Shown: positions 33,500 to 44,578, numbered from the stretch's first letter. The stretch: 64,000 bases of DNA from Liolophura sinensis (GCF_032854445.1 NC_088298.1:310001-374000), one strand, 5' to 3'. Notes: generated from the letters alone by a model not told the origin. Made by a program: numbers and translations.

Positions 33500-34136
33500 G
33501 ACTCCTATGTATTATGTATAAAAAATTTTTTTTTTAGGTTACACTCCTCATTGAAGTGACATGGTCTACTGCATGTAGGTGACCTGTAGATGTGTTTTCT
33601 ACTTCATGTAGGTGACGTCTATAGGGTCTACTTAGGCCATAACGTCCATCTGCCTATCTGAAGGGTTCCTATGTATTGTGTATAAAAAAAATTTTTTTAG
33701 GTTATAGACTCCTCATTGAAGTGATACTAAATAGTACAGTATATATGTACAGCTTAGGACAGACTCTACGGTTCATAGCAGCGACCCTCTGCCTCCAGCA
33801 GTGAGCCTTCCTGGGCGAACATTATTGCAAAGACACGCTGAGCGATCCTACCCGCCAGTCGACAAGCAGTCAGGCAAACAATTTTTCGGCTATGGTTTGT
33901 TTTGACACGTGGTTTTTGTTTTGACCGGCTGTGCCTGTGCCTTGTATGCATTGTTGCCAGCCAGCCAGCGGGGAAGTAGACCCTATACATGTCACCTACA
34001 TGCAGTAGAAAACTGCATGTCATCTACATGCTATAGAAAACAGGTCTACGTCACCTACATGCAGTAGACAATGTCACCTCAATGAGGAGCCTATGGGCGA
34101 ACCTAAACATTTTTTTATACATAATACATAGGAGCC
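33500..34136. mobile_element. Foldback/MITE-like element with long inverted repeats (duplicated at 44,778-45,414)
   Basis: The left arm reads CTCCTATGTATTATGTATAA, an A/T run, then CTCCTCATTGAAGTGACAT and TCTACTGCATGTAGGTGAC. The right arm gives the same order when reverse-complemented, ending at 34,136. Arms are about 90-120 bp. Extra partial copies of the same blocks lie inside (33,661-33,725 and 33,970-34,050), so the element can fold into a complex hairpin. No protein is encoded. Confidence 0.75.
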
Positions 34137-34295
34137 ATCCAGATACGCAGTCAGCCCTAGCATGACACACTGACCCAATCAATTCTAGCACCGTCACCAG
34201 CCAGCCAGCCGGCTGCGGTCCGGGTGAGACACGACCAACACAAAGAAACACAAAGACCGGGGTTAATTCCATAGTAAAAAAAACAGTATTATTAT

Positions 34296-34593
34296 TTACA
34301 GCAATGCACAGGTAGTTAACACGGAGCGTCGAAATACCTCTGTCTGGTTGGGAGAGAGTCGCACTTCGTACATTACCGTGGGGCGAACAATCTCTACATA
34401 ATACGCCCGAATGGGTCGGGGATCCTTGACATGTCGGCAGACGTCTTCAGTGTACGCTCGCAGCACCTGCAGTTGTCCCTCATTGACCCTACCATCCCCA
34501 AACATACTACGAAGTACACCCGTGTAACTTTGTAGGTCGGTGACGACAGCCACCCAGCCTTTCCTCTTGGGCGTTGTACGCAGCTTCGTCAGG
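34296..34593 (-). CDS. Probable last exon of an unrecognised host gene (duplicated at 45,574-45,871)
   Basis: After an acceptor (GTCTTTTCTAG) the minus strand reads LTKLRTTPKRKGWVAVVTDL, GVLRSMFGDGRVNEGQLQVL, then ICRHVKD-like VCRHVKDPRPIRAYYVEI and VMYEVRLSPNQTEVFRRSV. It stops at 34,296. I do not recognise the domain; it is basic and well folded in composition. The only same-strand exons nearby with matching style lie at 58.1-59.2 kb, on the far side of the outer LINE, so this is probably their downstream exon. Unit 2 of the tandem duplication gives the gene an identical second last exon at 45,574-45,871. Confidence 0.45.
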
Positions 34594-35216
34594 CTAGAAA
34601 AGACATAAAGAAGACACCGTCGTCATTCTAGTGCCGTCACCGACCGAACCCTATCAACATCGGTCAAAATATAGAGAGATAGAGCTTTAGAGGTCAGACG
34701 TGTTGTCAGATCGCTCCATCTGTCAGGTTACAGTTCTCTGGATTTCCAGTGATTTCTTGTGTGTTTCTGATACTCACGGATTTCTCTTGTCACGAGCTGT
34801 CGATTGATATAGCTTGTAGTCAGAAATTCCATATTTTTGACCACTTTTTTGAGGTATTGGTGTTTGGACAGCGTGGCCGGTGGGCCAGCCCGCACGGCTT
34901 GGCTCCGGCACCAGTTGTCGTGGCCTGTGTTGGAGGCGTATACACGTTACAACATAGGTTTCAGTGAACAAGGTCACCTTGCCCGGTCGAGCGCCATTCA
35001 TCCCGGGCTAGCAGGGCACACAAAGGCTTTTGTCAATAACAGGCAGCAAATTCTTGCACGAAGTTCATTGGCCACTGTCACTTGACAGTGGCTTGATCAG
35101 TGAAGGGTTTGAGCACGCAGTGCAGTATCTGACTGGCCGTCAACACAGTTGGACGTGTCAGCCGGGTAGCGCCTTTGGGCGAGGTTTTTTTTTTTTTTTG
35201 TTTTTCTACCACCAGA

Positions 35217-36489
35217 ATGGCTTTCCGCATTAAAAGGCCTCTTAGCCTTAAATTGCGGATTAATGGCAATATAAAAGCGATTGACGTTTATCATGGGTTG
35301 CAGGAACGCATCGGCAGCGGACCCAAAGTGTTGAGGGGTTTGGTCCACGTTACTGGGGATCTGTGGAATGTCACTGTTGCCAATGAGGAGGTCAAGCAAA
35401 AACTGCTTAGTGAAGATCTTGTGCTTAATGGAGTAAACTGTCCGGTTTATGAAGTTGAGCAATCCAGAACTTTGGTTAAGGTGAAGAGCCCCTATGAGAT
35501 TCCGGATGAACGGATAGGGGCTGCTCTCAAACAGTTTGGAACGGTGCACTCTGTCGAACGAGAATGCTACCTGTTCGACAGAACCTGGCAAAATGGGGTT
35601 AGCAGAGTATGGATGAGCAACATTTCGTCCACCATTCATGAAGCCATATGGGTGGGAGCATCTTTTCGGTTACTAGTCTGGTACAGAGGGCAGGTGCGAG
35701 CTTGTCACCTGTGCCAGGCGACAGACCACCTCAAAAATGACTGCCCACTGAGAAGGCTGAGGATGATTGTGAAATGTTTAATGGGGATACGGATGTTGGA
35801 CAGGAGAGTAGCAATGATGTAGTGGGTAATGATGATAAAAATGAGGTGAATGAGGCAGAGGACGGGAAGGATAAAGATGCTATGGATAATGGTAAGGACG
35901 GGCAGGAGGGTGGTAGGAAAGAAGGGGGTAAAGAGGAGGAAAATGATACAAAAATGCAGATGATGGTATTTCATCAGTTTATAGCCAGGTCAAACAGGAG
36001 GAAGTATCGTTGAGTTTCACTGAACCGTTGGTTCCGTACAGCTTGACCGGTCAGTTTCCCGAGCAAGACTCTTCACAAGACTTCTGGAGTCAGTCATTTA
36101 CCTTTTGCCAGCCAACTGCAAAACAAGATGTAAATGAGTCCTTATGGAGCACCGCTTTAGAGGCCATTTTTGTAGACACCCCAAAAGACCAAGTTAGCGG
36201 CATTGAAGCCTCTGGATCGGTTATCCCCATGGACGACACGACGTCGGAAATGGAGGATTCCGTTCCGGGAGAAGACCTAGACGAGTCAATGTCGGCATAC
36301 GCTAACGATCAAGGCGAGGTTTTAGTCCCTGTCTCCACTTCTTTAGGAGGCCATTATCGGACCATGCGCCGCGACTCCAAAATTGAGAAAGTCAGGAAAC
36401 AGAGGAAAGTCATTTACATGTCCCAGGAGGACTTTGCTGCACGCAAGGCTGCCCTGTACAAGAAGTCGAGAAAAACTAAACTTAAATAG
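35217..36489 (+). pseudogene. Outer LINE ORF1 (gag-like), frameshifted; copy at 46,495-47,767
   Basis: ATG 35,217 begins MAFRIKRPLSLKLRINGNI, continuing to WYRGQVRACHLCQATDHLKN. The knuckle CHLCQATDHLKNDC is a CCHC zinc finger used for RNA binding. The frame shifts near 35,765 into a Glu/Asp/Lys-rich stretch (DGKDKDAMDNGKDGQEGG) and again near 35,970 into SFTEPLVPYSLTGQFPEQD, ending at 36,489 with a basic tail (ARKAALYKKSRKTKLK). Two frameshifts mean no single protein is made unless the shifts are sequencing errors. The identical copy has the same shifts. Confidence 0.75.
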
Positions 36490-36496
36490 ATCCATA

Positions 36497-36614
36497 ATGG
36501 CTCTAAGTGTTGTCTCACTAAATTGTCAGGGTTTGCTTTCGGACTGGAAGCAATTTTCCCTTGGCCATACCTTCAGGTCATTAAAAGCAGATGTTGCTTT
36601 TCTACAAGAGACGC
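36497..36614 (+). pseudogene. Outer LINE ORF2, 5' end (copy at 47,775-47,892)
   Basis: ATG 36,497 starts MALSVVSLNCQGLLSDWKQF and reaches VAFLQET, the Asn and Glu blocks of an apurinic-type endonuclease. The next bases begin LINE copy B's 5'UTR. The frame resumes with LQETHFTDVNDV at 53,806. The copy at 47,775 is the one contiguous with the 3' part. Confidence 0.9.
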
Positions 36615-37218
36615 CCCCGTGGGGTTTCCGGGGTGATAAGAATAGGACCTCAGCCCTCTAGGCAAGCTTGTCGTAAAAGACGACTAACCTAGAGCTCTCC
36701 TGTGTGAGCCCGGTGAATATAATAGGCTTACATCTTCCCGGTTGTGTGAGAGGCAACCGGGGAGCGACCTGTTTGCCGTGGGTTGCGACCCGTAATCTAC
36801 GAGAACGGGATCCTGGTGGCTGAGGGCGGGTTGGTCTTGCGAGATCCTCACGCCCAACACGCCACTTTGGCCCTTACTTGGAGAGAGACGGGAGGTCGGA
36901 TGGGCCCGTTCCGATCAATCGGCTGGTCACGTCAAGCCCTACACTTGATCCCGTTTTGTTATTCTTTGTCTTACTGAGATGTCAAGTTTGCTCTTCTTCA
37001 GATGCACTTCCTTTGGGGTCAATGCAGAAGGCGGTGGCTAATGGGTCAATCGAGTAGATTGAATTTAACCTTTTGGTATAACTCAATCTGTTCGAGTATA
37101 CCTTGCGTGGATTCCCTGTTTCTATTCTCTGCCGGTCATCCGCAGAGGTAGATTCGCCCTTGTTGGCACTCCGTGGCGGGTGGGGGACACGTAAGGCGAA
37201 ATTAAAAAAAATTAAACA

Positions 37219-38577
37219 ATGGCCTCATTTCAAATGTCAACTTCAATTATGCCTAACAGATCTTCCTCTCAGCCGACTTCATCAAGTGCTGACAAAAAGA
37301 GGAAGTTAGAACTTTTTTCAGACTCTCTTGATAATGGACAGGACAGCTGGCCGGCTTTTATTGTTCTCTCGACTAAGAGTGAACAGAAGCCGGCTTCAAA
37401 AATTCACCCTTTTGTATTGAAAAGGGCTCTCCAGGGCGCTGCTGGAACATTAAAAACAGTTAAAAAGTTAAGATCCGGAGACCTTCTCATTGAATGTTTC
37501 CGGAAGCAACAATCAAAAAATTTATTATCATTAAATAAAATTGCTGATATATCTGTTTTCGCATCCCCGCACAATTCCCTGAACAGCTGTCAGGGAATAA
37601 TTCGTGACCGGGATGGTGATATTGACTTGTCTGAGGAGGAAATATGCGCAGAACTGAAATCACAGGGTGTTGCCAGAGTTAAACGCTTCACTATGAAGAA
37701 ATCTGGCAACATCATTAAACTTAATACATATCTTTTGACCTTTAACACAACCTCGCTTCCGTCGTATATCTACATTGGCCCGTATAGGGTTAGTGTAGAT
37801 TTATACATTCCCAACCCTACACGCTGCTTTACTTGCCAAAAATTTGGTCACGGCAAGGGCCAATGTAAAAATAAAATGGTTTGTTTTAGATGCGGCAGTG
37901 AGGGTCATGATGGTTTCGACTGCAGCAGCACAGTTAAGTGTTGTAATTGCAGTGGAGATCACATGGCCTCCTCCAAGGACTGTCCGTTTTTTATTAAAGA
38001 AAAGCAAATAATAAATCTAAAAACTAAAAATAATATCTCTTATCAGGAGGCCCGCAAATTGGCCTCCGTCTCTAACACATCACTGCAATCTTCGTTTGCC
38101 AATGTGGTCAAGCGAACTACAACGTCTGTTGGAACTCAGACTTCATTAACATGGCCCATTGGAAACGACAAACCTAGCTTCACATCTTTACAACCTGCTG
38201 CTCAACCTGCGCATATTTCCTGCTCAACACAGACCACTGCAGAACAGCAAATAAAACCAGTCAATAATAAACAACAAACTGATAAACCTGAAATTAACCA
38301 ATTCAAAAACAAATCTGCCAAAACCAAATCTGAAAATAAATATAATAGTGATAATAGTAAACCTAGCGGTCCCACAGAGCGTCCCTCTAAGGCCACCAGG
38401 GACCCTGTCCAAACTTTTAATAGATTTGGATCGTTGGAGGACGTTGGTCCTACAACATCGGATGCGGATGTGATGGATACATCACCCGCACCAGGGAGAT
38501 CTTCCAGCCGATCTCCAAGGAAGGGTCGTCCTCGGTCCAAACATAAAGAGAAATCTCCTATACGTCTCCCTCCATAA
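37219..38577 (+). CDS. Hybrid LINE ORF1: gag-like RNA-binding protein, 452 aa
   Basis: ATG 37,219 opens MASFQMSTSIMPNRSSSQPT. Residues about 55-195 form the globular part before the knuckles, typical of ORF1 of I and R1-type LINEs. Three CCHC-type knuckles follow at about 203-250: CFTCQKFGHGKGQC, CFRCGSEGHDGFDC and CCNCSGDHMASSKDC. The C-terminus is Lys/Asn-rich and ends with an SR-like basic tail (GRSSSRSPRKGRPRSK). The protein coats the LINE RNA. Its stop overlaps the ORF2 start as TAATG. It is identical to the copy B ORF1 at 48,497. Confidence 0.93.
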   Translation: MASFQMSTSIMPNRSSSQPTSSSADKKRKLELFSDSLDNGQDSWPAFIVLSTKSEQKPASKIHPFVLKRALQGAAGTLKTVKKLRSGDLLIECFRKQQSKNLLSLNKIADISVFASPHNSLNSCQGIIRDRDGDIDLSEEEICAELKSQGVARVKRFTMKKSGNIIKLNTYLLTFNTTSLPSYIYIGPYRVSVDLYIPNPTRCFTCQKFGHGKGQCKNKMVCFRCGSEGHDGFDCSSTVKCCNCSGDHMASSKDCPFFIKEKQIINLKTKNNISYQEARKLASVSNTSLQSSFANVVKRTTTSVGTQTSLTWPIGNDKPSFTSLQPAAQPAHISCSTQTTAEQQIKPVNNKQQTDKPEINQFKNKSAKTKSENKYNSDNSKPSGPTERPSKATRDPVQTFNRFGSLEDVGPTTSDADVMDTSPAPGRSSSRSPRKGRPRSKHKEKSPIRLPP

Positions 38578-41500
38578 TGTCTTATTTAGACAAAATTATA
38601 CAGTGGAATTGTCGAGGCCTTAAGGTAAATTTCATTGAAATAACACAGTTAGTTCAATCAGTTAATCCTATTGCCCTGTGTCTTCAGGAAACTCACCTGA
38701 AGACATCTGACAAAGATAATATAACTCTGAAAAATTATTCCTTATACAGCACTTATTCAAATGAAGAAGATCGAGCTGCAGGCGGCTCTTCCATCTTCGT
38801 GAATAACAATGTTATTCACAGCCCTGTTGCTCTGGATACAGAACTGCAGGCTGTGGCTGTTCGTGTTTCGTTGTCCAAAACAATCACATTATGTTCGGTA
38901 TATATTTCCCCGAACATTTCTTTGTCAGCTTTGCAGTTACGTAATCTAAAAGAACAATTACCCAAACCTTTTATACTTATGGGAGATTTTAATTCCCACA
39001 ACCCCTTATGGGGCAGTAATAATATAAACGCTAAAGGCAAAACTTTGGAAGATTTTTTATCGAAGGAGGAACTGTGTTATTTCAATGATGGTTCTAACAC
39101 CTATTTACATCCAGGTAATGGCGCTTATTCTGCTATCGATCTCACTATCACAGATCCATCACTTCTCCCAGATTTTTCTTGGAAGGTGCATGACGATCTT
39201 TGTGGTAGTGACCATTTTCCTATTATCCTAGAACATATCACTTCTAATTCTTTAGAACGTGTAGCTAGGTGGAAATTCGATAAAGCAGATTGGATCGCAT
39301 TTGAGATGTTCTGTGAGGCTGATATCATTCCAGAGACTCTCAAAGCAGCAGATGATCCTATGTTAAAATTTAACGAGCTTGTATTACGAGCTGCCGATAG
39401 AACTATACCTAAGACCTCGACAAATCCAAAATCCAAAAGTAAACCCTGGTACGACAATGACTGTCGTAAAGCCATAAAGGACCGTAAAAAGGCTGAACGT
39501 AGATTTAACCATTGTCCTACTGATAATAACTTAAACCAGGTTCGTATTTTCCGAGCTAAGGCTCGTCGATTACTCAAGTCCAAGAGACGATCTTGTTGGC
39601 GGAACTTTGTTTCAGGCATTACGTCAAAAACACCCATGCGTAAGGCCTGGAACATGGTTCAGAAACTTAAGGGCAAAAATAATAGAGCAAAAGTTCAGCA
39701 TTTAAAAGATGGAGATAATATAATAACTTCTCCATCCGATATAGCTAATAAACTAGCTGAAACAATCTCAAAGAAATCTTCTTCTGAGAATTATACTAAA
39801 GAATTCCAACGTATTAAAAACCAGAAGGAGAAAATTAAATTGCCCTTTTCTTCTAAGAATTTAGAAGATTATAATAATCCTTTTAATATCGATGAACTTA
39901 AAACTGCATTTAAAAAGGCCCACGATACTGCTTGTGGTCCTGATAATGTATATTATAAGTTTCTGAACCATTTACCACCTGAGCCACTGGAGACTCTCTT
40001 GGACTTGATTAATGATATTTGGATAACTGGTAATTTTCCAGCCTCATGGAGGGAGGCGTGTATTATCCCGGTTCCCAAACCGGGTAAGGATCATAATGAT
40101 CCAAATAATTACCGTCCCATAGCTCTTACCAGCTGTGTCTGTAAGACTATGGAACGGATGATTAATGATAGACTTGTTTGGTTTCTTGAAACCAACAAGC
40201 TTTTATCTAATATTCAATGTGGTTTTCGGCAAGGTAGATCTACCATGGATCACCTTGTTCGATTTGAAACGTTTATTCGCGATGGCTTCATCAATAACGA
40301 ACATGTGGTGTCCATATTTTTTGACCTTGAAAAGGCCTACGACACCACATGGAAATATGGTATTTTAAAAGATCTCGCGAATATGGGTCTAAAAGGTCGA
40401 TTACCTATATTTATATCTCAATTTTTATCCGATCGTCAGTTTAAGGTACGGGTGGGGTCCACTCTTTCTGACTCTTATGAGCAGGAAATGGGTGTACCCC
40501 AGGGCAGCATTCTATCACCAATTCTGTTTAGCATAAAAATAAATAGCCTAGCAAAAACATTAACATCTGGCACAGAGGGTTCTTTATACGTCGATGATTT
40601 CCTCATATGCTACCGAGCTAAAAATATGAATAATATAGAACGTCAGTTGCAGCTTTGTCTCAATAAGATCGAGAAATGGGCAACTGAAAACGGTTTTAGA
40701 TTTTCAACGTCTAAAACCGTCGGTATGCATTTTTGTAATAAACGGAAACTTCATCTTTACCCTGAGCTTAATTTTTGTGGTGAACAGGTTAAAATTGTTG
40801 GAGAAACTAAATTTTTAGGTATAATATTTGATAGTAAGCTATCTTTTATACCTCATATAAAAATGATTAAGGCTAAATGTACAAAGGCTCTCGATATAAT
40901 TAAGGTCGTGTCTAGCACCGATTGGGGTGTTGACCGATCAGTTTTACTTAATTTATATCGTTCTCTGGTGAGGTCTAAATTGGACTATGGATCCATCATT
41001 TACGGTTCCGCTAGGAAGTCGTATATTAAAATGTTGGATCCTGTCCATCATCAAGGTTTGAGGCTCAGCCTTGGTGCTTTTAGAACCTCACCAGTAGAAA
41101 GTTTATACGTGGAGGCTAATGAACCCTCTTTATATAACCGACGTATGAAACTTAGCCTTCAATATGCTACAAAGCTTAAAGCACATCCAACAAACCCTGC
41201 CTACGACTGTGTTTTCAATCCATTATATGTAGACAAATATATTAAATGTCCAAACAAGATCCCTTCGTTCGATCTTCGCATACGGGACCATATTGTGGGA
41301 GGTAACATCAAGTTGGAAGATATAGCTCCGGTGTCTTTTCCGGAGTCTCCTCCATGGCTTCTCCCACAACCTAAACTAATATTTGATCTACGTAAATATA
41401 ATAAATCAAATACAAATCCTCTTATAATTCAGCATAGTTTTGCTGAAATCAAGGCTCATTATATGGATTATAAATTTATATATACTGACGGGTCAAAGGA

Positions 41501-42155
41501 TGGGGACAGGGTTGCGGGTGCGGCTGTCTTAGAGCAGCAGGTCGCTTCTCTTCGTCTGCCACCTTCAGCTTCTATCTTTTCTGCAGAGGCCAGTGCTATA
41601 CTCCTGGCCTTATCATATGTTTCCTCTGGGCATGCCCAGAGGGCATTGATATGTAGCGACTCGCTGTCTTGTCATTTGGCGATTCAGAATAATAAATTTA
41701 AAAATCCATTGATACTTGAGATCATAGCCAAACACCGAAAACTAATTAAAAGAGGTAAAGATATTATATTCTGTTGGATACCAAGTCACACTGGTATCCA
41801 TGGAAACACAGTCGTGGACAGGGAAGCGAAAGCTGCCCTATATAAACCTGTATCTCGGGTTAAAATCTTTTATGCTGACGTGAAGTGTAATATTCTTAAA
41901 TATATTCGTCGCCTTTGGCAGGGTGAATGGGGCTTGCAGATCTATAATAAACTGCATGCCATTCATCCTGTCATTGGCGAGTGTGTTGGATGTGATGCTC
42001 AATACGGCAAACATATTTTGGTTGACTGTGTGGACTTTGCCCATGTTCGGCAAAGGTTTTACACGGTCAACTCTATACATGATTTATTTGACAGCATCGC
42101 TGGCGATGTTGTCATCAATTATTTGAAAGTCATTGGCCTTTATCAGAAAATATAA
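38577..42155 (+). CDS. Hybrid LINE ORF2: endonuclease-RT-RNase H polyprotein, 1192 aa
   Basis: One open frame with an APE-type endonuclease (QWNCRGLKVNF, LQETHLK, MGDFNSHNPLWG, SAIDLTIT, GSDHFPI; about 1-220). RT follows at about 430-720 (NYRPIALTS, FDLEKAYDTTW, GVPQGSILSP, catalytic YVDD), then RNase H at about 965-1075 (YTDGSKDGD, FSAEASAILLAL, CSDSLSCHLAI, NTVVDREAK). Relative to copy B (1231 aa), 39 residues are missing at about 1134 (VIG joined to ECVGCD). This removes the CRIGHSHLTHNF half of the C-terminal Cys/His motif. The enzyme makes and integrates cDNA; the deletion may cripple RNA or DNA binding. Confidence 0.93.
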   Translation: MSYLDKIIQWNCRGLKVNFIEITQLVQSVNPIALCLQETHLKTSDKDNITLKNYSLYSTYSNEEDRAAGGSSIFVNNNVIHSPVALDTELQAVAVRVSLSKTITLCSVYISPNISLSALQLRNLKEQLPKPFILMGDFNSHNPLWGSNNINAKGKTLEDFLSKEELCYFNDGSNTYLHPGNGAYSAIDLTITDPSLLPDFSWKVHDDLCGSDHFPIILEHITSNSLERVARWKFDKADWIAFEMFCEADIIPETLKAADDPMLKFNELVLRAADRTIPKTSTNPKSKSKPWYDNDCRKAIKDRKKAERRFNHCPTDNNLNQVRIFRAKARRLLKSKRRSCWRNFVSGITSKTPMRKAWNMVQKLKGKNNRAKVQHLKDGDNIITSPSDIANKLAETISKKSSSENYTKEFQRIKNQKEKIKLPFSSKNLEDYNNPFNIDELKTAFKKAHDTACGPDNVYYKFLNHLPPEPLETLLDLINDIWITGNFPASWREACIIPVPKPGKDHNDPNNYRPIALTSCVCKTMERMINDRLVWFLETNKLLSNIQCGFRQGRSTMDHLVRFETFIRDGFINNEHVVSIFFDLEKAYDTTWKYGILKDLANMGLKGRLPIFISQFLSDRQFKVRVGSTLSDSYEQEMGVPQGSILSPILFSIKINSLAKTLTSGTEGSLYVDDFLICYRAKNMNNIERQLQLCLNKIEKWATENGFRFSTSKTVGMHFCNKRKLHLYPELNFCGEQVKIVGETKFLGIIFDSKLSFIPHIKMIKAKCTKALDIIKVVSSTDWGVDRSVLLNLYRSLVRSKLDYGSIIYGSARKSYIKMLDPVHHQGLRLSLGAFRTSPVESLYVEANEPSLYNRRMKLSLQYATKLKAHPTNPAYDCVFNPLYVDKYIKCPNKIPSFDLRIRDHIVGGNIKLEDIAPVSFPESPPWLLPQPKLIFDLRKYNKSNTNPLIIQHSFAEIKAHYMDYKFIYTDGSKDGDRVAGAAVLEQQVASLRLPPSASIFSAEASAILLALSYVSSGHAQRALICSDSLSCHLAIQNNKFKNPLILEIIAKHRKLIKRGKDIIFCWIPSHTGIHGNTVVDREAKAALYKPVSRVKIFYADVKCNILKYIRRLWQGEWGLQIYNKLHAIHPVIGECVGCDAQYGKHILVDCVDFAHVRQRFYTVNSIHDLFDSIAGDVVINYLKVIGLYQKI

Positions 42156-42413
42156 ATTTTAATTGTCATAAATATCTGTAGATAAACAGTTATATACATA
42201 TAGATTTATACATGTACTATAACTCTGGTTTTTGAGTTTTAACTCTTATTTTTCTTTTTATACGATTTTAAACATGTCTATTTTTGTTTTAATTTTGATG
42301 TTCATATTATTATATCGAAAACCTTTATTGTTTCTTGTTTTCACCTTGTTCTCGCCACGATATGGCTGAAATATTGCCGATGTGGCGTTAAGCCATAATC
42401 ATTCATTCATTCA

Positions 42414-43890
42414 TTCATTCCAAATAAAAGATTATTTATGTACAGATTACAGAAATACATGTATTTAAATGCAAACAAACAAGATAACTACTGATCAGTG
42501 GAACATTGAATAGTTTGAACAAGTGAGTTAACGAGATATTAACGAGACAGGTGTACATTGACAAAAATTACCTATTCATCACTTTCACTGTCAGATTCAT
42601 CACCAACTACATGTTTATAGTGTTTCAAAGTATGGAAACGGCGAAAGCAACCATCTACACAAAGTGCCTTTTCACAATCTGCACACCAGTAACGGGTTTC
42701 CTTTCGCTTCCTGGCAACACCTGGAGAGCAGTGCCTCTTGCCATTGTTTCTATTACAAACAACACACTTTCTACAAGGTCGCTGGTTTTTCGCTCCTTCC
42801 TGTGCAGGTATTAGGGAAGGGAAATGGCGCTCTGTGAGGCGCCTCTCAACATCTCCAACACTGCGCCAACCTTTACGAGAGATCCGCGAGCTGTGTCTTG
42901 CAATTAGCTCCCTTGCCAGATCCTTTCTGAAGTCATAGTGAGATACCGGGTTGGGAGACATCTTCACATATAATAAATATGCATTTGTAATAACCATATT
43001 TATAATGTGCATGGCTAGTTTTTTCCACCATTTTATGCATTTGCGTGTAATTGTGTAATACTTGGACAGTTGATCAGCGCGATCCACACCTCCCATATAT
43101 TTGTTATATTCCAAAATACAGGTAGGTATTACAATTAAATCACCAGTTTATCTCTCACGTTTTTCAGTTATAGTAAAAGTTGGCCAATGTTTGGTAGATA
43201 GCATGGCAACATCACGTTTATCTTTCCACTTCAAGGCGACAATGGAATCTCTTTGACGAAAAATTGCTTCACCTTTTTTTAATTTCGCATTCTTGATGGC
43301 AATGGGCATTTCCTTTCTGTTCATACGAACTGTTCCCACTGCATTTGTTGCACTTGCATGCAAATCTTGAAAAAGTCTGGGACTTGTGTAATAATTCTCT
43401 GTATACAGGTTGTAACCTTTATTTAGGAAATCACACTTTTTCAATAGCCCCAATAGCTTCCATCCCAACCGTAAATCCGTTGCATCATCTGTATTTTTGG
43501 TCCAATTCCGGTATATCAAACACAGGAAGAGTTCTACTATTATCTCTAGACAGATTTGCAAAGTCTTCCGCCGTAAAACCATCAAATTCGGCGTCTGAAT
43601 TATTGTCTCCAAACACTTCTACAATCATGTCCGCCATTTTGACTAGAGAAAGTTCAGGTAAGTTTAGAACATGACGTCACACCTGGGAAACCCCTACTAC
43701 TACCCAATCAGTTGCCATTATTTGGGGAAATCCTCCTGTTGAATATTCATATCACCGAAATCCCGTTAAATCTCAAGGTAAGTGATATTTTTCGGTTTTT
43801 ATCGAGCTACTTCCGGTAACGTAAACACGGTCCCCGTGTGTGAGATACGAATCGTAAGGACGTGTGTACTCGGTCCCCGCGTGGAAAGGG
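42414..43890 (-). mobile_element. Second copy of the right part of the piggyBac element
   Basis: Identical to 31,136-32,612, ending at the CCCTTT-type terminus and TTAA (43,891-43,894). It holds transposase pieces at 42,572-43,114 and 43,148-43,612. The left end was not duplicated, so this copy cannot be mobilised alone. Confidence 0.9.
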
Positions 43891-44195
43891 TTAACCTGGG
43901 GCTAGGGACCGTAAAGGTAGCCATGCTAATTACATCAGCATGATACCTTTATGAACAGTTGCAATAAAAGCGCGACTGAGATACTTGTTAAGCTGTTATT
44001 TGACATGGAACTCATTCACGGACTACGAATTTGAACTTTGATATGGAATTCATGCCTGGAATATTCATTGTCTGCCCGGCATCACCGAAAACTGATGACC
44101 GCTTCTCTCTTGTGTGTTACCGGCTTTATTTCTTATTTGTATAATTTCCTACATACCTTTGTCTTCGGGAGTTAGTGTTAAACGTTGTTGTGGAA

Positions 44196-44578
44196 ATGGA
44201 TGCCTGAGATATTGACGCCACTTCGGCAATATCTCAGGCATATTGTGGTGGGAACATGTTAAAACGAGGAAGCGGTGAATAGTTTTCGACATGATCTGAT
44301 GTACAATTAAAACTTAAAAGAAAAACAGACGAACAGTTTAAAAAAATATGTCAATTAAAAGTCGAAAACCACAATTGCTTATATTTTATGCATATAATAT
44401 ACATGTATATATAATACTATAATATGTATATAAACTATATTCTCTTACACAGGCTAACCGCTTTCAAAAACTCAATAACAGTATCACCAGCGATGATGTC
44501 AAATAAATCACATATAGAGTTGACTGTGGAATCTTTGCCAAACATTGGCAGGATGCCTGTCACAGACATAACGTTCAT
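44196..44578 (-). mobile_element. Second copy of the diverged LINE 3' end
   Basis: Identical to 32,918-33,300, as part of tandem duplication unit 2. Confidence 0.6.

Larger units (their letters stand above)
29245..40522. repeat. Tandem duplication, unit 1 (11,278 bp)
   Basis: Every feature from here to about 40,522 recurs exactly 11,278 bp downstream with the same lengths and translations. I found no difference in the parts I compared. The unit holds the 3' half of LINE copy A, the right half of piggyBac, a LINE relic, a foldback element, the host terminal exon, the 5' part of the outer LINE and the 5' part of the LINE inserted in it. The boundary falls within a 63-bp tract shared by copies A and B. 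Confidence 0.9.
36615..42413 (+). mobile_element. Hybrid LINE (5' from copy B, 3' from copy A)
   Basis: Its 5' flank is copy B's target sequence TTCTACAAGAGACGC, but its 3' flank is copy A's TTCATTCCAAATA, so it has no matching target duplication. To 40,522 it equals copy B; from 40,586 it equals copy A. This is the product expected from unequal crossing over, not from insertion. Both frames are open, but the 3' part carries copy A's 39-residue deletion. Confidence 0.92.

Noticed and set aside
33146-33559. 137-codon plus-strand frame (also 44,424-44,837)
   Set aside because: It crosses a LINE relic and a foldback arm, which are unrelated pieces, so it is chance.
35097-35639. 180-codon minus-strand frame over the outer LINE ORF1 (also 46,375-46,917)
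   Set aside because: It is antisense to a recognisable gag-like frame and has no motif of its own.
36783-36977. A 64-codon open stretch in the LINE 5'UTR, with counterparts at 12,375, 22,533, 48,061 and 60,233
   Set aside because: It starts with TTG, its end differs between copies, and its conservation is explained by conserved RNA sequence. Not called as a protein.
39125-39655. 176-codon minus-strand frame over LINE ORF2 (also 50,403-50,933)
   Set aside because: Shadow of the endonuclease-linker coding strand; no homology.
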